DNA of 64,000 nucleotides. It comes from Struthidea cinerea (taxonomy: Eukaryota; Chordata; Aves; Passeriformes; Corcoracidae). The notes under the pieces were generated by a model. The model did no database searches. It was not told the DNA's origin and saw only the letters and a list, made by a program, of their open reading frames with translations. Made by a program: the position numbers and the translations under genes. The stretch covers positions 186,001-250,000 of the forward strand of contig VZTI01005567.1 of assembly GCA_013397865.1 (NCBI GenBank), given 5' to 3'. Shown one piece after another: positions 26,515-37,600 of the stretch (positions within the stretch are counted from its first letter, which is position 1; every line of letters begins with the position of its first letter).

Positions 26515-26700
26515 TGTCACGGTTTAACCCCAGCCAGCAGCCAAGCCCCATATTGCCTCTCTGTCACTCCTCCACCAGCAGAATCAGGGAGAGAATCAGA
26601 AGAGTAAAAGCTAGAAAACTCCTGGGCTGAAATAAAGACAGTTTAAAAGGGAGACCAAAAGTTGTGCATACAAGCAAAGCAGAACTGTTGCCCCTCTTCT
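26515..26700. mobile_element. avian endogenous-retrovirus LTR fragment
   Basis: The block opens with TGTCACGGTTTAACCCC followed by AGCCAGCAGCCAAGC. This matches the terminal motif of a family of LTRs that is abundant in neoavian genomes. Similarity continues through a CACTCCTCCACC block, a GGGAGAGAATCAG block and AAATAAAGACAGTTTAA. It fades near 26700, well before the other LTR end would be expected, so the copy is truncated. I cannot fix its orientation or see a target-site duplication. No internal retroviral coding sequence is visible beside it. Confidence 0.65.
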
Positions 26701-29700
26701 TTGCTGGTCTTAAATACACCTGGCTTTCCTTACTTTAAAGATAATATAAAGGCTTTTGCATGTTGGTGTTCATCATAAACATCACAGGAAATAATGTTAA
26801 ACTCATGATACAATGCTGGAAGGAAAATTCAGTTTCAGTTATTCCAAATTAACTCCCAAATTTCCTAATCAATAGTTTGCCACTGATTTCTTCAAAAGCA
26901 AGGTACATTTCAAAACATGCCTTAGCATACAACCAAAGGAGTTGTGCTTGAAAAGTGGGGGGACATTCACTGGATGGGAATAATTTCCAAGTGATTCCAT
27001 GTGAACAGAATCCCCAAACCTTTAGCTTGAGAAGGGATGTGAGGATTGAGACCTGTTGAGAGGATGGGATCTGGTTTGTAGGGAAAAGCCTAACACTGAC
27101 TTATAAACTAAATACACATGAGATCAGGATGGCATTCCATAACAAGATATCAGACTTTCTCTCATTTTCAAGTTCTAAATGAAAACGTTTGCTCTTCTAG
27201 TAATGTTAACTTACAAAAAATTGTGCCATTCAAGATCTTTGCTTTTAAAAAATAAGGTACAGACAATGTCATTCAGTTATTCTTTTATTCCTGAGACAAG
27301 TCCAAATTTGGAGAAGTACATCCTGCCAGCATAGACCTGTATTTACAGGGACCCACTCAGCTAAAATATATATTTTACTGTTTTCTCAGTGAAAGCCTGG
27401 CTTTCACCCAGATACATTCAGCTTAAATGTTCCTAGATAATGGGACTAAAGCATCTGTTGGTGTTAATGATGATTTGCCGCAAGCTCTGGTGCCTGTCAT
27501 CCCTTCTAATAATAAGTGAATTACTTATTAGTCCAAGAATTAATTAAAACAAAGAGTTGCTTCTTACAATAAAATTGATTCCAGCTACTCATCTTGCCAA
27601 GATCTGTAATACATGCAGTATTACATCTGGTCTTAAGTGAGGAAAAAAAGTCTAAAAACTTGAATTTTAGACTTGATATTTGCTTAGTTATTCAAATTTG
27701 TGTAGCATAAACATAAAAATTGGGATTATGAAAGCAGACAAGGGAATTCATCCATGACAGTTCTATGTATTTTAATGAGATGGTAACTAAACCCTAACTC
27801 ATGATGTCTTGGCAGGGTTCAGTATCTGTGTATCAAGTACTCCAAGGATTTTGTCATGCTTGCTGTAAGCACCATGAATTAATTGGAAGGTTGCTCCTCA
27901 GCTGTATTTAATGCAAAACTTGAACCATTTGGCTGAATTCTTTCTTTTAGGTTTGTATGGTTTGGTTTTCTTTGGTGCTACAGCAGATACTATGAAAACT
28001 GCAATGCTGCCTGTAAGACCAGTGGGGAATATATCAGTCACACACCTCTGTTATCACTGCCTTTTAGCTGGGGATGGGGAGGCTCATCCCGAGATTTGAA
28101 AGAGAAACGGCTATGCTCCAGCACATAGCCTGGGAACTGTATAGCACTGCAACTCCCCTTGTGTTCTGCTTTCCACACCCAGGGAGTCTGGTAACAGTTT
28201 CATGGTTTGACCCAGAGACACTCCTTGAACATTTCAGAAGCAGAAAAAGCTACAATTTGTAAATTGATGTACTTTTTTTTAGATACAAGTATCTAATAAA
28301 TCATTTTCATAAATTACTGTTGCCCACTAGCCAAAGAAACAAGCCGTTTTAGGCAACCTGTTGTGACTATTTGTAGCACAGAAAACACACAGATGCCTCC
28401 TTTTGGATCCAAGTTTTCTAGCAGCCTGATTTGTAAATAAGATTTGTGTATTCACACAGTGCTAGTATTTTGGCTTGCAGGAAATGCAGTCATCAAGCTG
28501 TGAATAGTTTCCCACACTTTCATGCTTCGTTTCTAGGGAAAGACTCATGTGTGAGTGACTTGAGGGGAAGGAGCTGCTGAGACATATAAATACCTCTGTT
28601 ACAACACTGCTGCTTAGAAGCAATCCCGTGTCTCGGTGCAGTTCTGCTGTGAGCGCTGGTGGTTTCTGCAGAAAACAAATCTAAACAGGACACACACAAA
28701 GCTGTGCAGGTAGTAACAGAGCCTCCTGTGTGGAGTGAAGGTTACAGTGAGCAGAGGCATGGTTAGTGTGTGGGCTCCCCTAATGTGATTAAAAGTAACT
28801 AAGGCTAATCGGGCTTCCCACCTGAGGGCTTTGCCAGCGCCGTACAGGAATGTCTGTGTCTGAAAGTGTGTGATCCACACACAGCTGGAGAGGTGCTGCT
28901 CTTGAATGAGAGCAGCTTTGATTGGCTGTGGACTTACTGCTGTAATAGTACATTGATATGTCATTATTGCTGTCATAATAGGGTGTCTTCTCCCCTGCAC
29001 CTGTCCATATGTCTCGTGTTTCAGGGATGAATTGTGATCACGAGGGAAGCATTGTGCTGGGGTTTAAAGTGTGGAATTGGTGTTGGATCTTTTCAGTTAA
29101 AATATTTATGCAGCAGAATGGTCAGACTCCTTTATAAATTTGACACCTTTAAATAACTAGTTTTAGCCAAAAATAAATTATTGAAGTGACATATACACAA
29201 CACATTTCATTTGAGCTCTGTTTAGAAGTTAAGGTAGTTCACAGAGTAGTTAGAGTTGAGTCTTGGCAGGTGCTGAGGAAACCATGAGCTAAATTTGGGG
29301 AGCCTGAGAAGAAGCTTCCAGCTCAAGAGGCTGGAGCACTAGTCTGGTTTGGGGGTAAAATTCCTTCTTTTTGAAGTGAGATTTGAGTGTGTGTTCCCCT
29401 TTCCCAGGAGAATGTATCTCCTCCCAAGAGGTACTCTGGTCCAGGTCTCTTTCAGCATCGTTGGTTGGGTTCAACATGTAACAGAGACAATTTTAATATT
29501 CACAAAGCCAAAGAGCAGAAGATATCTTTGGCAAGAGGACTCCAAGGATAACTTGGCTTTAGAAACCTGAGGCACAGGAAAGCAGTTTAAACTTGGGTTT
29601 GTGTATTCTTGATGAATGACAGGATTCCTGGTCCCCAAACTTTGAAGAGGAACTCCAAGAAAGGCTTCATGGCAGTGAATATCTGTTGGAGGGAAGTCCC

Positions 29701-31349
29701 TGTGTTACAGGATCTTTCCATAGGGCCTTCGCACCACCCTCCTGCTGCCGTGCACAGAGCGCAGCTGTTCCAGAGCCTCCGGAGGGGCCTGTGCTGTGGA
29801 AAGCCTGGTCCGTGGTTAGTTCCTTTAAGTACCTGCTTACTAAATTTAAGCAGTGTTTAATCCTGCTCCTTGCCATCACTAAAGTGATATTTAAAAATGC
29901 TTTGCATTGGGATTTTCCTGCCATTTGAGCTGTTTTACATGGAAGCCTGTGATTACAGAACGATAATGTTTTGACACAGTGATAAAAGCCAGGAAATTCA
30001 CCATCAGTGGTGGTGTTTCTCTTGCCTTCACTGCTTGACAGTTCTTGTGTAGGCAGTAATTGAGTAAAAATGACAATAGCAGTTATAACCTTCTGCTTTG
30101 GTACACATTTTAGCATTCCTTCAAGGAAAAATGTCCGTTAAGAGTAAATATTTGTATGTGAGTGATATGTGTTTAAAAACTGCACAGCTTGGAGAATCTG
30201 CTGTAAATATCAACATCAATACAGGTGAGACTAGGGTTTTTAATTTCTCTTGCAGGTTTTGCCATAAAAGAAGTATCATGAATTCCTTCTCTCTGCTTCC
30301 CTAGTTTCATGCTTTTCCTGTTACAATAATTGCTCAGAAAACTGAAGTTTAGATAATGTTCTTTACACAATTACTATCAATTGATTAAATAGGCCATTTT
30401 GGCATTGAATTTTTCCCCAAAAAAGCCATCGAGTTTTTGTCTGTGGTTCATTACTGTTTGCAATTAGCTGGGTGGGAAAAGAAATAGAAAATGCTGATTT
30501 ATGTTTCATGAATGACAGCTCCCTATTTCTGGTTGCTCCATATCTGTGGTTTAAAGCCTGGTTTATTAATTAATAAGTAGAATTTCTCTGTGCCTTTGAT
30601 CATTGATACAGTCACACAGAATACTGAATATTTAAAAGTAGTTTCCAGTTAATGTCTAGCACATGTCCTGTATCACCAGTCAAAGCATCACCTTAAAAGA
30701 TCTATGCTCAGTGAATAAGTACAAAAGATGCTCACTCTCCTGTTTGGAGTGAATGTACTGTTGGTGAAAGTGATAGGTTTAATACTGATTTGGATAGTTT
30801 AATACTGATCAACTGTCAGAACAGACTATGAAATGTCTCCTAAAATAGCTGCTGATGAAATTCAAACAAAATTATTTTTAAAAATTATCCACGTTAATAG
30901 CCAGACCTGAAAAGGAATAACCTGTTTTTCTGAAGTCCTGGACTTTTCAGAAATTGTATGGATTTTGGTACCTCTTAAAGTCAAGTTATTTCATTAAAAC
31001 AACTAGTTTTGACCTACTACCTAATTAGGGGAAAAAAGATCCCATTCAAAACCAACAAACAAAACTGAAAAAATCAACTCCAACTTTCAACGCCAGACAG
31101 CGCCAGCTCCTTTTAGGTTTTTGGTGCTTTCTGAGGATCTGCTTAATGTGAAAACTGCTCATGTAGGCATTGGTTTCCCAGACTGTCAGCATTTTGTCCC
31201 AGTTCATGCATAGCAGGTGATTTCAAAGAGAAAACTGTGTTTGGGATAGGGGACAGCAGTTCCTTCCTCCATGTAGTGTTTTTCTGTTCTGAGTGTGCTG
31301 CGGGAAGCCTTGGATTCAGAGGCAGTGCCTTTCCCAGGACTGGGGCACC
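26701..31349. other. KCNIP4 intron, no recognised gene
   Basis: AT-rich intron. The block near 28.6-29.0 kb is less AT-rich and looks single-copy; it might be conserved regulatory DNA but this is not testable here. Open frames 28614-29000 - and 29667-30116 - have no recognisable product. Confidence 0.5.
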
Positions 31350-31640
31350 AGCCCAGCCCGCGCCCGAGGGGCGGCAGCGCTGCCGGAGGGAGCGGGAGGG
31401 TCGGGGCAGGGCAGGGCGCAGGGCAGGGCAGAGCAGGGCAGGGCAGGGCAGGGCAGGGCAGAGCAGAGGTGCCGGCAGCGCCCGCAGAAGCCGGGACCGG
31501 GACCGGGTCCGGGACAGCACCGCCGGGCAGCGGCTGGACCCGCACCGAGCGCCCCCGCACCATCGGCCCCAGCGCCGCTCACCTCCAGCTTCAGCTGCCG
31601 CCGGCAGAGCCGTGCGGAGGTGGGAGGCTGTTAATTCCCG
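31350..31640. promoter_or_regulatory. CpG islet, candidate bidirectional promoter
   Basis: The 270 bp from 31351 to 31620 contain about 30 CpG dinucleotides by count, in an otherwise CpG-poor intron. It is the most GC-rich segment of the window. A good - strand donor, GGAG|GTGAGC, reads across 31580-31591. A weaker + strand donor, GGAG|GTGGGA, lies near 31616-31625, with a further + strand GTG|GTGAGC near 31713-31722. This could be an alternative, untranslated first exon of KCNIP4 or an antisense RNA promoter. All six frames are nearly open because of GC content, which explains the long overlapping open frames at 31143-31719. None looks like a protein beyond Ala/Pro/Arg/Gly bias. Confidence 0.55.
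31404..31466. repeat. (GGGCA)n pentanucleotide repeat inside the CpG islet
   Basis: Repeated GGGCA units with occasional GGGCG or GAGCA variants. The tract sits in the centre of the islet. On the - strand it gives repeated CTGCC/TGCCC words, hence the Pro/Cys/Ala/Leu-repetitive translations. Confidence 0.9.
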
Positions 31641-34594
31641 TAACTCAGCCCACCTGTTCGGAACCTGTTTAGTTGCAGCTGGTTCCATTAAACCTGGTCG
31701 ATATATTCCAGGGTGGTGAGCACCTGCGTTGCAGCATGTCTCGATGTGTGTTCTGGGGGTATATCTATCTCTTTACTGGATGCTAGCAAGTACTTGCTAA
31801 ACATTTGCTAATACACTGTTAGTCTTACTTTTGGGGTTCATTCACTATGCAGCATTTCTGCTTGGAAAAAGTGTGTTTGCGTGAAACATGGCCCTTTTGA
31901 GGAGGGGCTCTTACTGCTGGGTGAGCACCTGAGCTGAGTGCTGGTGCACGGAGGGCTAGATACCAGGTCAGAATCCTTGAATAGTGTGGAGGAATACTTA
32001 CATGCAGTACATGTGTCTCAGGTATGTTTGTCTTGTTTATTCTCAAGTAAAACTATTTATTTAATAGTCCATTTCTCCAGATATCTTCTGGCTAAAGACT
32101 TTTATGTGTGACTTTCAAAACCTTTTTGTTTTTTGAATGATATTGAGTTCTTCTGAAACAGTTTTTGTAAACTGCTTTTTCTTTATTGCTTATTTAGTTG
32201 TAAATAGACTTTCTAATTGTTTTAGTCTAGCAAAATTTTTAGTTCCTTGCCAAGGAGTTTGTGTAGCTGCACAGGTGGATCAGGCTTGCAGAGAGCAGGA
32301 GTGCTGTGGAGCTGAACTAAATGCATTGCTTAGTTTTGACTTCAGGCAAAATCCTGCCTGAAGTAGACAGGCAGGACAGTAGAATAAATATTAGCAGCCT
32401 GCTCTGAGTGCAGTATGGGAGGTCAGCTTGTTCTGTTCCCAAAGAATATAGCAGGAGATAAAGGCAGGGGAGCAAAGCAGTATGAACTGAGCCATAAACT
32501 TAGTTGTGTGGTTGTCTCTTGTGAAAGTGAACAATAACTTGTTTAGGGAAAAGTTGTACGGTAAAAATATTTTCTTAATCCTTAGAATTCTTTGCTTTTG
32601 TAAACTTAGCTACATATTATGTAAGACTGAGGATTTGGAGTAGAATAGAACAAGTCCTTGTCCTTGCTCTGTTTCTGTCTCTGCTCAAAATCCTTCATGG
32701 TCCCTCTTCTCTAGATTCTCCAAACCTTGTCTTTATTACATTTCCTATCAGGTTAAACCACAGCTGCCATGTTACTGCAGTTGAAAGACAGAAAAGAGAG
32801 CCTTCATTAACAATGTTCAAACTGAACTGATTAATTTAGATTAAAATAACAGTGAAGGTGGAATGACTTGGATTTTTACTTCATTTTCCAGCTTAAATGG
32901 CTGCTGCTTGGGAATCAGGGAAATCTCTCTGGCAATGTGCTGAAACAGTTAAAAGCAAATTGTATGCATTTTGTTCAGCCCAACAGTCTGGAGGTTTAGA
33001 AGATAAGAAGTACTTCTCAGCAGGAATGAACTGTGAAATGTATTAGAGAATGAAGCTTTTGATGAGAAGTTACATAAAAAAATCCATGTAGACTTCCATT
33101 TTAAAATATATCAGTGTTTATTCCTGCAGAGAAGTCTTATTTTTTGAATTTCAGACTGTTGTATCGAACACACTTTTTAAAGATATTTTAATGACAGTTT
33201 ACATCTGAACCCTCCCCTCCAACTGTGTAGGGGAAAATAATCTATTCTTGAGTTCTCCTTGCTGAAGATATAATAACCCTTGTATGTTCTAGGCCAAATG
33301 CCTTTCCACGGTGATACACAGTTTTGGCTCTTAGAGGTTGGTCTGAGCTGAGGAAAGCTTTCCTGCAGATAGCATTGCAAACACTGCAGCGGAGTTGTCA
33401 CCAAGCAAACTCATTTCTTGGCTCCTCGGAGGGTGATAAGTGCTCCTTATTGTCTAGAGATGAATAGATGAATATAACATCATTTTTCTAGCCAAGGTGC
33501 ATGTGACACAGACACTGTACGTAGTTGGACTACTGCCTATGTGTGTTTGCATGAGTCTAAAAAGCATTTGTTCTAGGAAGTGTGTGAAATAAGTTATATC
33601 AGGAAATGAATTGAAATTCTGGTAAATTATATGCGAACATAACCAAAAATGGTTCTCTTGAAGCACTGAGAGAGACTGATAAAATTCAACTGACCATCAT
33701 GAATGAAGGTCACAAAATGTAAGTTGTCAAGTCTAATACCTTTCACAAGCCTAGTGCTATTTAAGTATAATAAAAAATGAAATAATTCAGCTTTCACAAA
33801 CATACAGTAGAACTCCCCTGAGTGTACTGTGGTCCAGATGTTTTGTCAGGAATCATTTAAAAAATATAAACTATAACAAAAAGGAAATTAACAAAAATAA
33901 ATAAACCCCAAGACAAGTGATGCAAATGGAAACATTATTCACCCCTGACCGGGGTTATTAAACTTTTTATCTCAATTAATGAGTTTTCTCACTTTTATGC
34001 TTCCAATTCTGTCCCCCATCCCACTGAGGGGAAGTAAGGGAGCAGCCTCATGGGGCTGAGCTGCTGGCTGCAGTTAAGCCATGACAGCAGGTGACAGCCA
34101 GCTTGATCAATTCCAAACTTAGCATTTTCACTTTTGTAATGTGGAGCGCCTCTCAGAGTACACCTAGGATGCTGGGAAAGCAGCACCTATAATTTTCTAG
34201 TGTGGCTTGTAGTTGAGTTGAGAAATGCACTGCATGCATCAACACTCATTATATATTGCCCAGGATGAGAGCAGAAAACCCATGCTTGTGGTGTTCACCT
34301 GGCAGAAATGCTTCACTCAGGAACATGAATTTCATTGATCGCTGTCTATACACTGCCGTTCCTGAGGGCGGTGATGAACTTGTGTCCACAGAGCCTGGCT
34401 CACTGTTGCTGGGTGTTAGTTGATGGTCATGTCATGGCTGGTCCATGGTAACTGCTGGTTTCTGTTCCTACAGCAATTAACCAAAAGACCCTGTGATGCC
34501 GCAATGTAGTATCAGAAAAGCTGTGAAGGAAAACAGTTTTCAGTGAAGGAAGAGGGGAAGGAAAATGACCAAATTGCATCAATGTTCTATGCAG
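31641..34594. other. KCNIP4 intron, no recognised feature
   Basis: AT-rich intron following the CpG islet. No exon, RNA gene or named repeat is recognised. The open frames are short and unremarkable. Confidence 0.5.
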
Positions 34595-34676
34595 CGGGGG
34601 GGGGGGGGGATTGGNNNNNNNNNNNNNNNNNNNNNNNNNNNNNNNNNNNNNNNNAGCGGGGGGGGGGGGAATTGAT
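34593..34676. other. assembly gap inside a G homopolymer
   Basis: Forty N bases at 34615-34654. The left flank reads AGC, then 14 G, then ATTGG. The right flank reads AGC, then 12 G, then AATTGA. The two flanks are nearly the same sequence, so the gap may be an unmerged overlap and not missing DNA. Confidence 0.9.
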
Positions 34677-37600
34677 TTCAGTGACCTGACAGCTGTCTTA
34701 AAATCTGTCCTATATTTGCTTTAATGATTTAGTAAACATGATTTTTTATAAGAAATGGCTTCATCTGAATGAAAGTAGCAAAAACTCTTCTACATATAAT
34801 GTACCAGGTTGCTTAGTGACAGCAGCTATAGACATCTCACAGGGGAAATGTAAGAGCAGGGATAGTGCAGGTAGCAGCTCTGGCTGAAGATGCAGCACAG
34901 ATGTGCTCTTTGTGCCTGCTCTGAGGATAAATAAAAGACTTTGTAGAGCTTTTACTTCTTTTTTTTCTTAGCGGTTCCCTCAAAAGATGCAAGTTCTTTG
35001 TTTAATCTATGTTTTATACAAACTTGATTAGAAGGGAAATCAAAGGTTATTCTGCTGTAGCAATGGATGGAAATGTTCCAAAATCCCAGTTCATCTGTTT
35101 TTCAGAAGTAGCAAACAACCTAATTTCTCATTTCAGTGCCATCAAATAATTCAGCATTCAAATTAATCATAGACCTCAGTGAAATCAATAATACAATTAT
35201 GCATGAAATAAAGCATGGCTTCTGTTCCAATGACCCTCCTCATTTCTAGTATATTCTGATTCAGCAAATCTTCAACATGAAATTAGCCTGCCCAGGAAGG
35301 TTGCTCACAGCAACGCATTGATGGCAAAAGTGTAGTACCTGTGTCCTCAGAGATGGACCAATGTTCTTGCTTGGTTTTTCCTTTACGACGTAGGTAACAA
35401 AGAACTGCAGAAGGATCATGTAGCTAATAAAGAACTGAAGCATCTAAAAATAAAGAAGTAGCTAAGTTCAGGTCTGCAGGTCCAAGATGTGCAACTGACA
35501 GCTGAGATCTGCAGAGAGAAACAGCTCCTGTTCCATCAGATTGAAGCTGGAGCCAAGGAATTTTACCCATAAAAATTCAAGTGTAGATCAGCTTGATGAA
35601 GTAAAGGGTCAGAAAAGAGATCACTCGAACTGTGGCTCCAGCATTTCATTATAGCTGCTGTGACCATATAACCAGTACTTAGTAGATGAAAGCTTTTAAT
35701 TATACTCATGTCTTCACACCTGCTGGCTGTTACAGCCTCTTGTCTCATGTGGGGTTTTGTGCCTTTCTTGTGGCAAACTGAAGTCCGTTCTCAGTTAGTG
35801 AAGGTTTTAGCGATAGTTCTGTACAGTATGAAGATCAGTCCAAGAGTAATGAAGTGTTTTGTACAAATAAATGGTTGTCAAAATTGATGTTTGTTTGAGC
35901 TGCTTGGGGATAAAAGTGACTTGTCCTGTGTTGCTTTGAGGTGAGTGGGCAAGCTGGGAGCAAAACCTTTATCTGATATCTGGGTCAGTCCTTCTTTTCC
36001 CATTTTGTCTCTCATTTTTCCCTCAGCAAAATCCAAACTAAACCTTTTCAACCTGATCCTATTAAGAAATCCAATTAGTGCTACAGCTTGCAGGGCACTA
36101 TTACTGCATTGACTTTTAATCGTGCTACTGTGAGAGTGTTTCTCCTGAGCCCTGAGTGTTACAGAATAATTAACTTGAACATGCTGAGACAGAAAACTTT
36201 TCTTAAAAAAGAAAAACTCCGCAAGGTATTATGTATTTACTAGCAGCTTATGAGATGTGGTAAGAAAAAGAGATAAGTGAGCTATCCAGACTGGACAGGT
36301 GAGCTTAATGTTGACTTATTTGTAGCAGTCCTCCATGAGTGGAACAGATTGTCTTGTGTAAGAAAGTGCAAGCTGACTAACAAAATTAGCTGAAGGACTC
36401 CAAAATTGAGCCTCCTTTGTAAAAGGACTGACCACAGCTTTCAGGGATCTCTGAAGGCTTGTATAATTGCTTCTTATGGCTGTATCTTAGTTGTGAAATG
36501 CTTTCTTTTTAATTAAACCATCATTTCTCTAGTAAATACCACTTTTACTTGGTTTTTAATTACGGGAAAAAAACTAATGCTGTGCATCGATGCACATTCA
36601 GAGGATACCAAGTGAATAATAAAGAACTGTACAAACACAGTGTCAAACCTTGTGAGTGTTCCTTCATTAGCCCTTCCCCAGACCTCATTCCTCCACTTGG
36701 GTTTTGCCCATGCTGTAGTTGTCATGGCTATAAGGTCTATTAACACTGCTGGGATGAAATAAGTAAGCAAAATTTTCATCTCAAGTCCCCTGTAAAATAG
36801 GAGTTGGGAGGAACAGAATCGATTGGGGAGGCGGGGGGAGAGGGGAAAGGTCTGGAAAAGTCCTTTCTTTAAGAGTGAACCTGCCTTGCAGAGCCCGAGG
36901 AATGCAAGGGCTGTTCTGTCCGTGCTCCCTCTGCTGTCGCTGTGACTGAGTGTCCTGCCCGCTCTGCCGAGCCTGCTGAGGGAGGAGCTGCCTTGCAGAA
37001 TGAAGATTTTCACTTTTGAACAATTTAAGTATATATTTTGTCCCACAATAGTTCCTTTTTGCAAGACAGTAGAAGTTACTCCCTTTTAACGGGTAGAGAG
37101 TGGAATTATTATATTGAATCACCAGAAACTTGAAACAGATTCCCTTAGATTGATGGGCTCATCAGGCAAAATGAGGGGCTACCATGAGCCTGTGCTTGTC
37201 TCCTCAACAGAAGCAAAAGGACACAAAGCCACTTTTGCCCTTACAATTCACTTCCCCCATCCAAACTGCCTAGATTTAGCCACAAATTTTAGCTTTTCTT
37301 GATGCTAAAAATGTATTGACCAGTGTGAGCTATGGCTCTCTGGGGGCAGGGAAGGTGGGGCAGCAAAAACCACTTGTATATGAGACTTAAGGACCTAAAA
37401 GAGGGGCCAGGGGAGGTGAGAAAATCTTGGTGCTTTGGCTGAATTTGTTGCTATGAAATACTAATTTTCTTTGGCTTTTTTTCATTATTTCTGCTGCCTT
37501 TTTCAGTGAAGGGCTCTCTTCCCAGCCCCAAAACCCTGCTCTGGGCTTTTGTTGTAGATAATGAAAAGTTGGTGGAGGGTTTTTGTAGTTAGCTGGAAGA

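Noticed and set aside
31143..31719. Five long overlapping open frames on both strands across the CpG islet
   Set aside because: Translations are biased to Ala/Pro/Arg/Gly and repeat with the (GGGCA)n tract. All frames are open because GC-rich DNA has few stops. No domain or homologue is recognisable.
36513..37064. 183-codon - strand frame with an internal signal-peptide-like stretch (MKILLTYFIPAVL)
   Set aside because: No recognisable mature domain, no splice context, opposite frames also open (36781-37122 -, 36549-36743 +). The length is within chance for the window.
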